Source: Nothopassalora personata (Eukaryota > Ascomycota > Dothideomycetes > Mycosphaerellales > Mycosphaerellaceae). Taken from it: 64,000 bases of DNA. This document shows positions 55,411 through 64,000 of the stretch, piece after piece. The position numbers and the translations under genes are program-made. The stretch spans positions 2,232,001 through 2,296,000 of the forward strand of contig CM066295.1 in the NCBI GenBank assembly GCA_033816765.1. The letters run 5' to 3'. The notes below the pieces were generated by a model. The model was not told the DNA's origin and did not search any database. It saw only the letters and a program-made list of their open reading frames with translations. Each line of letters begins with the position of its first letter. The first letter of the stretch is position 1.

Positions 55411-56709
55411 ATGCCTGAAGTCAAAGAATACACCATCAATGTGCCACAAGACAAGATAGACCGCTTGAAGCGAAGACTCGAAGACACTGTATTCCCTACT
55501 GAGCTCGAGGACGCCACCTGGGACTATGGCTCGCCACTGTAGGCACGACCAAGCCATAACCACTTCCTTACTAACGGTTACAGACCCGATATCCAACGCT
55601 TCGTCGAGCACTGGAAGACGAAATTCGACTGGCGTGCTCAGGAGAAGAAATTGAACCAACTCCCTCACTACGAAGTCCGCCTCGACATCTCCAACCACGG
55701 CCCCGTAGACATGCACTTCGTCCACCAGAAGTCTTCAAACCCCAACGCGATTCCCCTCCTCTTCTGCCACGGCTGGCCCGGCTCCTTTCTGGAAGTCACC
55801 AAAATCCTGCCCCTCTTGAAAGATGGCGACAATGGCAAACCAGCCTTCCACATCGTAGCACCAAGCTTACCGAACTATGGCTTCTCCGGGCCAGCGCTCA
55901 AACGCGGCTTCAACGTAGCCCGCATGGCCGAGGCCTGCCACAAAGTCATGATTTCTCTGGGCTACGACCAGTATGTTACTCAAGGCGGCGACACAGGTTT
56001 CCTCATCACCCGAGCTATGGCAATTCTCTACCCTCAACACGTCAGAGCATGCCACATCAACTGGGCATGGGCTGCGAAGCCAGAGGAGTTCACGAATGGG
56101 ACCAAGCCCGAGCCAGAGTACTCCGAGCGCGAGAAGAAGCAACTCGCGCAGGCTGAGCGCTGGTGGGCTGGAGAGGGCAGAGGATACCTCGCGATCCAGG
56201 GCACGAGGCCAGCGACCATCAATTATGCTTTCGCCGACAGTCCTGTGGCAATGTTGGCTTGGATGTGGGATAAGTTGGTGGAGTGGAGCGACGACTATCA
56301 ATGGACAGAGGATGAGGTTTGTCTTTGGGTGAGTATCTACGTCTTTTCGAGAGCTGGGCCAGATGCTTCGACGTACATTTACTATGAAACGCTGCATGAT
56401 GCGAGTGACATGCCAGTTCCGACTGTGCAAGGGTACATTGATGTGCCGCTTGGAATTGCCGACTTTCCGGTGGAGATTGCGAATAGCCCGGCGAGTTGGA
56501 GGCATACTCTGGTGAGATCGTGCGTTCTTCATGCGAAATGAGCTTCGACTGATGTTTGGTAGGGTCCCATCGTCTTCCAGAAACTCTACGAGAAGGGAGG
56601 CCACTTCGCAGGCTGGGAGCGTTCCAACGACATCGCCGAAGGTCTCTGTGAAATGTTTGGCAAGAACGGCGGTGCTTATGGTGTCGTTGCTGGTAAAGAT
56701 GGATACTAG
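55411..56709 (+). CDS. epoxide hydrolase with EHN N-terminal domain
   Basis: Three exons, 55411-55538, 55584-56511 and 56563-56709 (introns 45 and 51 bp), give 400 residues. The EHN cap reads [20 protein letters not shown] near the start. The alpha/beta-hydrolase core has the oxyanion motif [11 protein letters not shown] (102-111), [11 protein letters not shown], the nucleophile Asp179 in [13 protein letters not shown], and the catalytic His366 in [10 protein letters not shown]. These enzymes open epoxides to diols; microsomal-type fungal members detoxify xenobiotics or act in secondary metabolism. The ATG at 55411 is preferred over 55351, which would add 20 unconserved residues. Confidence 0.9.
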
Positions 56710-56711
56710 TC

Positions 56712-56810
56712 TATCTTCATCTCCCTCGTCCATCTCCTCTTCCACCCTTCTCCTCTTCCACCCTTCCACCCTTCTCCCCTTCCACCCTTCTCCTCCCTCT
56801 CACCTTCCAA
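56712..56810. repeat. pyrimidine-rich minisatellite
   Basis: Imperfect tandem copies of a unit like CTTCCACCCTTCTCC directly after the epoxide hydrolase stop, on a strand almost free of G. Confidence 0.85.
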
Positions 56811-56814
56811 ACCT

Positions 56815-57050
56815 CATAGTAGCATAAATCCACAACATCCTCACACTCTGCAGCGTCGTGAACTCCGTCACACAAATGTCCGTACCATACTCCATGAAGT
56901 TATGAATCGGGTTACCACCTAGCTGTCCCGGGCACTTGTCGGACTTCGCTGGACAACCGCTAGTGGCGTTAAGCTGGCGAGGAGTGTCTAGGACGAAGTC
57001 ACCTAGTCCGGAGCAAGAGCTGCCTTAAAATGTGTGGAAGAGACCGAGCC
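56815..57050 (-). pseudogene. C-terminal relic of an M43-type metallopeptidase
   Basis: The minus strand reads LEWLGLFHTF, a TAA stop where Gln is expected, then GSSCSGLGDFVLDTPRQLNA, CPGQLGGNPIHNFMEYGTDI and CVTEFTTLQSVRM. This order is that of secreted fungal pappalysin/M43 peptidases (metal motif HExxHxxGxxH, then the disulfide loops and the Met-turn region NFMEY). The first part of the zinc motif is destroyed and everything upstream has dissolved into the TA-rich tract. The peptidase is dead. Confidence 0.72.
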
Positions 57051-57819
57051 ACTCGAGCGAGGATACCGACTAGAACCCTAAAATCCCGTTACGCTAGATT
57101 ACTTAAAAGTACAAATTTAAATTATCATACCCTCCCTATCCAAGCGTAGTCTTATAGTCTAACTCGCAAGATTCTCTATTAGCGCTATACGTGCTCTGGA
57201 TATGTGGTGAGTTCGGATATGATACCGAAGCAGGTACAAGCAGGAGTGTGGACTCGGAAGCGAACATCTTTCCGTACAAGCCTTCTCTAAGTGCCGTCTC
57301 TCCGCATGAGCTGAGGCCGACAATGAGGCAACATATCGCGAAGAGCCATCAGGACATGTACGCCCGGAACTGCTGTCGTTCCGGGGATAAATTCCGGAAA
57401 CATCGTGATGTCGACAGTGAGCATCCGAGATGTCGAAAAGTCGCTCCACTCGCTAATAAGCGAGAGGGGTTGGGCCATATAAATATTTTGGATTTGTATG
57501 GCCTAATATAAGGTTATCGAGAAGATGTATAGCCCTATAGGCTCTAGTAGTATTAGATCTATACACTTGTCTACGTCCTTATCCTTTACTATAGCCTGTG
57601 CCGGTAAGCCTCCCCACGCTAGACTCTAATAGGCTTCGCCTCTATAGCGAGCAAGTCGCGTAGCTGTTTATATCGGGTTACGACGCGTAGGACCGCGAGT
57701 TCTTTGTTTTAATAAGGTGTAAGCTTCTAGGTACGCTTCCGCCTCGGCGTAGCGACAGTAAGGTGTCTGGAGGGTCGCGTAGAGGCAAGAGAGAGGGATA
57801 TAATCACAAAGAGCTTAGT
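57051..57819. repeat. TA-rich, RIP-like tract
   Basis: Rich in TA steps with stops in all frames (for example ctagtagtattagatctata near 57544). It directly abuts the M43 relic, so the missing part of that gene has probably been mutated here. Confidence 0.5.
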
Positions 57820-59620
57820 TATTATCGTGTGGCTACCCTGCAAATCAAAAATATTCAGGAAACTGAAACATTCGTGGAGAAGCCTCGGCCGAAAGCCGGC
57901 GTTCGAATCAAAACAATCGTCTTCGCTCTTGTCACGATCATCTTCATCGCGATACTGCCCTTCTCTAGCGTTGGACTCAATCATAGGGCGCGACTGGCCT
58001 GATTTATCCATGGAGATGGTATCAGTGATGGAGTTCAGCAGAGCAATTCCCGCCTATGCCCAGAAGACCACGTCTTCCCACCTACGTGTATTCAACTGGC
58101 GCATCATTTCGGGCTTCCAACGACCAGATGGTGTTTTGAAGCGGGTTTACCTGGTCAATGATACATTCTCGGTCCTACAATTGAAGCTCGATCTGGAGAT
58201 CGAACCATAGTCCACGTTCAGGACGCCTTGGAGCAATATGGCGTTTCTATTCACTGGCACGGCCTTCGAATGCATGGAGCCAACGGCATGGACGGAGCAG
58301 CCGGCATCACGCAGGCTCCCATAGAACCTGGCCATAGCTGCACTTATGACTTTACCATTAGTGATGACACGGCACTTTCTGGTGGCATGCTCATGACGGC
58401 GTCCAGCGAGCCGATGGTCTATATGGCGGCTTTGCCGTCCACCAACCTTTCCAGCATGAGGTCGGCCAAGGACCCGATGCGGAACATCTTCTGCTGGCTG
58501 GTGATTGTTGAGTACGCGGGACTATTCTGTGCTCAGATTGCGTCGAAGCTCATGCTCTGACGCAGGTATTATCGTTCGGCAAAGAGGCCGTGCAACATTA
58601 CTTGCACTCTGGAGCATTTGGTCTTAGGACGGTTCCGGACTCTGTCCTTGTGATTGATATGGGTACCTATACGTGCTCTAATGCAGTACCTGGCCGTCCT
58701 GTAGACTGTGTTGTCAGCAAGCATGTGCCTCAGAGCCTGGATCTGCATGCTAGCAAACGCAACATACCACGGGCTGTCGACGTCGGTGCCTATGCTGTCT
58801 TAGCATTAGATTCATAGACAATATGTTGGGACCAATCAGGGTGGATGCTAGCCATCCCATATCTGCTTTCGCTTCGAAAATAGTAGGAGTTCTGCATTCT
58901 GGCGAGCGCAGGGATCTTCTTGTCCACCTTTGGCAACATAACACAGATCAGGCTACAGGCCTTGTCATCGCGCTAGACGATAGCCCATTCAAGTATGAGG
59001 ATATAGCACTCACGCTATCGCACAACTTCCCAGTAGCTTGGCATGGGAGCTCAGGACCAGCTGTACATCACGACGATGGCACGTACGAAAACGTCGACAT
59101 CCAGAATGTCAAGTCCGCTCATGGCCGAGCCAATCTGCTGCCGTCACGAGCGGAACATACGATGATTCTCTACACCTCGACCCACAAACTGGCTCACCTC
59201 GGCAATGAGCCGCGTGGTTTCATCAACCACTCAACTCGGACAAGTCCTTTAGCATGTCAGTTCGACCTGCCTAGAGATTAATGGAATAAGGGCCTCTTTG
59301 TGCCGCAAATCAAGCACAATGCAAAATCTCCACTCTGGGTTGACATCGCGCTCAACAACCTGGATGAGGACTGGCATCCTTTTCATTTGCACGGCCATGA
59401 CTTCTGGGTACTATCAACCTATTCCTCAGATCTCAATTTGGGGATCATACAACCCTTACAAGGATACAGAGCCGCCCGGTGGACAATATGTGCTTGACAC
59501 AGCAATAAGGAACAACACGTTCAACGTGCCACGACGTGGCTATGCAGTGCTTCGTTTCGTGCCGACAACGCTTGACTCTGCTCTTCCTGGCCTTCCATGT
59601 GCGCTAGCAGAAAAATGACA
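57820..59620 (+). pseudogene. multicopper oxidase (laccase-like), broken by several frameshifts
   Basis: Copper-oxidase motifs in correct order but in different frames. VYLVNDTFS then, after a one-base shift, GPTIEARSGDRTIVHVQDAL and SIHWHGLRMHGANGMDG. Another shift separates it from GTFWWHAHDGVQRADGLYGG. Next come SGAFGLRTVPDSVLVIDMG with TYTCSNAVPGRPVDC, then DLPRD followed by a stop and DWHPFHLHGHDFWVLSTY. The last copper site, expected as HCH, is unreadable (LLFLAFHVR). A membrane anchor (IKTIVFALVTIIFIAILPFS) near 57910-57970 may be the old N-terminus. The TYTCSNAVP block resembles ascomycete multicopper oxidases of the pigment/iron type. At least three frameshifts and two stops rule out function. 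Confidence 0.8.
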
Positions 59621-60381
59621 AGGCCCCCTAGCAACCATGTCTGCAAGATGGAAGGCATGCGAGACCTGGCTGCATGATGCCTTGCGTCACGATCTCGCAT
59701 ACCCGCAATCTTGGCGCCTGATGTACGCATGCAGAGATACTCCAATCAACCTGGCATTTGGGAATGTAGAGGATTCACGCAAAGCACGGGCAAGTCTAAC
59801 GAAGAGACGTACGGTCTCAGGCATTGAGAATCTGTTTCCTGGCTGTCGCCACTGCGGATACGTTCCGAATTGCCTCAAGAAATAGTCCGAGGTGCCCGAC
59901 TTATCTTTAAAGTCAACTTGAAGATCTACAAGAACATGCACGAAACAGAGCTGTTCCAGCCTCCATTTCGCCGGGAACACTAGCGACTACACAAATAACA
60001 TCCCCGCACCTCCGTCACGTGCCAATCGAAATCAGCCAATACATGCATGGTCCAAAGCAGGACCGTGTGGATACCTCTGCCGCCACGATATGGAGCCCCA
60101 CGGGGATCTGTTAATGATCTCGCTCTAATTGCTCCGCATGCACGATGTCGTCCACGAGCGTGTTCTCGACTGGTCTTGTGCCATCATTTGGTGGAATCGC
60201 CCCTCCCTAACAAAAAAGCACATAGGGGGACATTCAATGATCTGCTTATAGTATATGGATGGTGGAGTGCCGCGCGTGTAGCATCGTGAAAACACCTTGA
60301 TATCCTTTGGTCGTCACCACTAAGCGCAAGAATCCCGCTGAGCATATTATTTTCTTTCGAATCAAGTCTTCGCCTTACAAC
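59621..60381. other. intergenic stretch
   Basis: A frame at 59637-59885 has no recognisable content. The rest is the promoter side of the flavin monooxygenase. Confidence 0.4.
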
Positions 60382-62191
60382 ATGGGTTCAATTGCAGAGC
60401 CAGAAATCCCGTACACGGATGTTCTGCTGGTTGGAGCTGGATTTGCCACATACACACTTTTGAACAGACTGAGAAAGTTGGGATTGTCCGTGAAGATTCT
60501 TGAGAAGGGTGCATCGGCTGGCGGTATCTGGTACTGGGTAAGTACAAGGATTGAGGATATCGGCGAGTAATGAGTGCTTCCGCTCGGTCTCGATGGCTGT
60601 TCATCTGCGCACATGCCATCTGAATTCAGCTGACAGCTTTACTTGCGTAGAACTGCTACCCCGGTGCACGCGTCGATTCCGATACACCAATCTACCAGCT
60701 ATTCGACAAGGAGCTATGGGAGGACTTCACATACAAGGAGCGCTACCCTGCGTGGCCTGAACTTCGAAGATATTTTGAGCACGTTGACAAGAAGTGGAAC
60801 GTGAGCGCGCACACCACTTTCCACAAGTGCGTGGACACTGCAACCTTCGACACCAAGAAGAATCAGTGGCTCATCGAATGCACCGATGAGTCGCAGTACT
60901 GGTGCAAGTGGTTTATTCCAAATCTTGGCTTTGCCTCGAAGAACTACTCGCCTCCTTTCCCAGGTATCAGCAACTTCAAGGGAGAGGTCTTTCACACCGC
61001 CAAGTGGCCACAGCACGATGTTTATTTGAAGAACAAGCGAGTCGCCGTGGTCGGTACTGGAGCATCAGGCATTCAGACGATCCAGGAGCTTGGTCCAAAG
61101 GTCAAGGAACTCACAGTCTACCAGAGGACGCCCAATATGTGCCTACCAATGAACCAGAAGAAGCTCGATCCTGCGGAAGAGGAGAGGAAGAAGCAGGATG
61201 GTACTTATGAGAAGCTCATCAACGACACACGCAGCACATTCGCTGGCTTCACATACGACTTCGTAGACAAGAAGACCTTTGACGACACTCCCGAAGACCG
61301 CGAGAAGTTTTACCACAAGCTCATGGTTGAAGAGGGCGGTTTCAGATACTGGCTGAACACCTACAGCGATATGCTCTTCGACGACAAGGCCAATGACGAG
61401 GCATACAACTTCTGGCGCCAGCAGGTTCTGAAGCGTGTGACAGATCCGGAGAAGCAGAAGATTCTCGCACCTGAGCAGAAGCCACACCCATGGGGCACCA
61501 AACGACCTTCGCTCGAGCAATGCTTTTACGAAGTCGTCGACAAGCCACACGTTGAGATCATCGATGTCAACGCCAACCCGATCGAGGAAGTCAAGGCAGA
61601 GGGCATTGTGACACCGAAAGGTCTCAAGGAGTTCGACATCCTTGTCCTCGCCACCGGCTTCGACTCCGTCACAGGCTCGCTCGCACAACTGAACATTCAG
61701 GACACCGAAGGCAAGACCATCGGCGACCACTGGAAGAACGGCACCAAGACATCCATGGGTATCGCCATTCCAGGATTTCCGAACATGTTTTTCTGCTACG
61801 GACCTCAGGCACCAACTGCTTTCTCGAACGGACCCAGCTGCACGCAGTTCCAGGCGGAATGGATCGAGGAGGCGATGAAGAGGATTCAGAAGGATGGCAT
61901 TACGAAGTTTGAGGCGAAGCAGGAGGCGGAGGATGATTGGTGTAAGAGGATGAACGAGAAGTGGTACGTTGCCTCGTCACTCCTCCTACTGTCGGGTGGG
62001 AAATGTTGTGCTGACAGTTTCGCAGGGAGGCAACTCTCTTCCCGATGGCCAAGTCTTGGTACTCTGGTGGTAACATTCCAGGCAAGAAGGTTGAGCCGCT
62101 GAACTGGGCTGGTGGTATGGTTGGGTATGTCGACTCGCTGTACAAGAGCTTGGAGAATGATTACCAGGGGTGGCATTACGCCAAGGCATAG
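60382..62191 (+). CDS. Baeyer-Villiger-type flavin monooxygenase
   Basis: Three exons, 60382-60537, 60651-61963 and 62026-62191 (introns 113 and 62 bp), give 544 residues. FAD-binding begins DVLLVGAGFATYTLLNRL; the Baeyer-Villiger fingerprint is intact as FKGEVFHTAKWPQ, followed by the NADPH site VAVVGTGASGIQTIQELG. The first exon joint restores [20 protein letters not shown], a strong family block. The C-terminal half has LVLATGFDSVTGSL and GPQAPTAFSNGP. These enzymes turn ketones into esters or lactones with NADPH and oxygen, in degradation or natural-product tailoring. The first dinucleotide motif reads GAGFA where GAGFG or GAGFSG is usual, which is tolerable. It lies 0.9 kb upstream of an NRPS-like gene. 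Confidence 0.9.
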
Positions 62192-62518
62192 ATGGTCGTG
62201 GACGACAGAGAGAATGTACATGAATGTTTTATGTGATGAGTGCCTGCGGCGACGTGGCCTTGCTGCCGTGCGCGCATCCCGCCAACGCCAGTCTTCCGTC
62301 GTCATTTTACATTACCTCAACACTAGATGACTAATCATCTCAATCGGTCAGTAGCTCACCGCGTTCTTTTTGCGCATCTCATCTTCTCATGATGATAATC
62401 CATTCGACTTTGTAAAGCCATCGGCCGCCGTCTTCGTCTGTACTCACAAGGAGCCGGCCGGCTCATTCGAAATGCCAACAATGGCCATTAATGGACACGT
62501 TCGCCCTGTCGAAGCGCC

Positions 62519-62559
<41 letters not shown>

Positions 62560-63047
62560 GTCATCATCATCAAGGAAAGGAACCTTCAAAGCCCGGGCGG
62601 GTCTCCGACAAGGATCCTCCAGACGTTCAGCAGGATCTGATGATATGTGTGGACGAATGTGTGGACGATTGTTTCGCCGTCGTGTACGAAGATGCGGCGG
62701 CGGCCGTGAGAAATAATTCCTGCTTGTAAAAGCCTCGCTCGCTCTGCATGTCGTGCCGGCGGGCGGCAATTTGGACTTCGAAAGGTGATGATGAATGAGT
62801 GGCACAGAGTCTCTCATCAGACGGCACCATCAACGATCAGGGGCTTTTATCTGTCTTGGCCGCTGCGTTGTGCCGGCCTCTGCACGGCTCGCCGGCGTTG
62901 TCTCGCTCCGGCCGATGATGCAGCTACGTCAGACCCCTCCTCATGGCCGGAGATGTGTTTCAAGGTATTGCAAGTCCCGTTGACAAACCACTCTACTCCC
63001 GAAGGCAGTACTGGTTCCTCTCACCCAAGGTAGCACTCGAGGCCACC
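62192..63047. other. intergenic stretch with a CAT repeat
   Basis: No secure gene. A plus-strand frame at 62370-62729 translates the CAT array to poly-His and has otherwise unremarkable sequence; it could be a small gene but is not called. Confidence 0.4.
62519..62572. repeat. (CAT)n microsatellite, about 17 units
   Basis: A trinucleotide run with a single CGT interruption. It would code for poly-His on the plus strand or poly-Asp on the minus strand. Confidence 0.95.
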
Positions 63048-64000
63048 ATGCCCTACAAACAGTTCCGGAGGTTCTCTCGTGTGCTGCCGAAGCCCGCCTC
63101 GCCTAGAGGCAGTAGAAGATCCATATCAAGCACGAGGGAGGCCTGCAGTAGTCCTACAAGTGGCATCGCAACCACGGAGATCCGCCCGTCAACTGCCGTG
63201 GATCCCAATGTACAGCTGACTTACAACGTCCTACTGCGCAGTCGTGGTCGCGAAGATGCCGACACAGTCCTATCCTCCGCTGGCGCAACCTCGAAGGACA
63301 CACCACTGATGGATGCACTCACCGACTTCCTGGACTTGCCGCTACCCGACTATGTGGACAATCTGGCTGTCAATGAGCCAGATCGGGTCTTCGCCAGAGT
63401 GCTTAGTGCGTCGACCGCAGGCTACAGTGCCGCAGACGTGACTGTTCAAGGGCTGGCCATCGCAATCGACATCGCAGCACGATGGCTCGACGAGCAGCTT
63501 GGTCAGGATGGAGATCCCAAGACCATCGCCTTCATGAGTGCCGGACAGGACCTCAGATACTTCATCATCATGCTGGGCGCCGTCAAAAGTGGTCGTATGG
63601 CCTTCTTCCCATCGCCACATAACGATGTACAAGCACAATGTTCGCTGTTTGAGGAGTATCGATGCAACACGCTTATACTACCTCGAATGTCATCCTTTCA
63701 TGATAGAATCCGGCCAGCCATCGAGCGGCTGGCCTTGAACGTCCTTGAGATGCCAAGCCTGCACTTCTTCTTGCACAACGGCCAGGGCTTACGACGTGGT
63801 TACGGCTGGATGCCAGACCCCGATTCAGACTTCAAATTACAGCCGCTGGTCGGCGTACACACTTCAGGCTCGACAGGCGCACCAAAACCGGTGGTCGTCA
63901 AACATGGCAACGCTACTGCGATGGAACATTGGAAACGCGTATCTGCAGACTTCGGTCATGGCAAAGTGCACTTTACCCACTGGACTGGCAAGACAATTCT
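63048..64000 (+). CDS. NRPS-like enzyme, N-terminal adenylation domain (cut by window end)
   Basis: From the ATG at 63048 one frame is open to the last base, 317 codons. After a basic, Ser-rich head of about 90 residues the adenylation domain begins (LDLPLPDYVDNLAVNEPDRV). Conserved steps follow: FMSAGQDLRYFIIMLGAVKS and the ATP loop VGVHTSGSTGAPKPVVVKHG near residues 274-293. This start, with LPDYVD..A..EPD before the core, is usual for fungal NRPS-like (A-T-TE or A-T-reductase) enzymes, which adenylate and then reduce or dimerise aryl or keto acids. The downstream thiolation and release domains must lie to the right of the window. Confidence 0.82.
   Translation, partial: MPYKQFRRFSRVLPKPASPRGSRRSISSTREACSSPTSGIATTEIRPSTAVDPNVQLTYNVLLRSRGREDADTVLSSAGATSKDTPLMDALTDFLDLPLPDYVDNLAVNEPDRVFARVLSASTAGYSAADVTVQGLAIAIDIAARWLDEQLGQDGDPKTIAFMSAGQDLRYFIIMLGAVKSGRMAFFPSPHNDVQAQCSLFEEYRCNTLILPRMSSFHDRIRPAIERLALNVLEMPSLHFFLHNGQGLRRGYGWMPDPDSDFKLQPLVGVHTSGSTGAPKPVVVKHGNATAMEHWKRVSADFGHGKVHFTHWTGKTI

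Noticed and set aside
55867..56769. 300-codon minus-strand open frame
   Set aside because: Antisense to the epoxide hydrolase, whose catalytic motifs are unmistakable on the other strand.
62370..62729. 119-codon His-rich frame
   Set aside because: The poly-His comes from the CAT microsatellite and the flanks show no conserved feature.

Overview
This window looks like nuclear DNA of a filamentous ascomycete, probably a Dothideomycete of the Mycosphaerella/Cercospora kind. That placement is an inference. It rests on GT-AG introns of about 45-60 bp in most genes, TA-rich and nonsense-riddled relics that resemble repeat-induced point mutation, and fungal families such as a MUP1-type permease, a Baeyer-Villiger monooxygenase, an NRPS-like enzyme and EHN-type epoxide hydrolase. 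Exon borders given here were read by hand and checked for reading phase.

Left part (1-19.5 kb). Mostly housekeeping genes: the end of an EF-hand secretory protein, tRNA wybutosine enzyme TYW2/TRM12, a DUR3-type urea transporter, an atypical bZIP factor, elongin C, a DNAJC8/Spf31-like J-protein, a small ABM-barrel protein and the spliceosomal protein CTNNBL1. Between them lie relics: a broken alpha/beta hydrolase, a tandem pair of frame-broken orphan genes, an orphan frame with two nonsense codons and a TA-rich tract.

Middle (19.5-39.9 kb). A dense run of accessory genes that reads as a biosynthetic cluster without a PKS or NRPS megasynthase: methionine-type permease, M20 amidohydrolase, P-loop sulfotransferase-like protein, TauD-type dioxygenase, class V PLP enzyme, an orphan protein, isopenicillin-N-synthase-like dioxygenase, HpcH/HpaI aldolase, a free-standing 82-residue acyl-carrier-like protein, an adenylate-forming ligase, a class III aminotransferase and a 14-TM-type MFS exporter. 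The inferred logic is that the ligase activates an acid, possibly with the carrier protein; the aldolase and the two PLP enzymes make and modify an amino-acid-like skeleton; the two Fe(II)/2-oxoglutarate enzymes oxidise it; and the MFS protein exports it. The carrier protein has His where the phosphopantetheine Ser should be, and the class V gene has a GG instead of a GT splice donor. I do not know a described cluster with this set.

Right part (40-64 kb). A 243-bp AATC microsatellite, DNA polymerase delta subunit POL32, an ERG6-type methyltransferase, a GPI-type secreted protein with three internal repeats, a YMR226C-like SDR, a tRNA-Gln-like locus, a decayed cyclase, an orphan Cys/His protein, an epoxide hydrolase, an M43 metallopeptidase relic in a TA-rich tract, a frameshifted multicopper oxidase, a flavin monooxygenase and the start of an NRPS-like adenylation enzyme that runs off the right edge. 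The last genes suggest a second, partly decayed secondary-metabolism locus beginning here.
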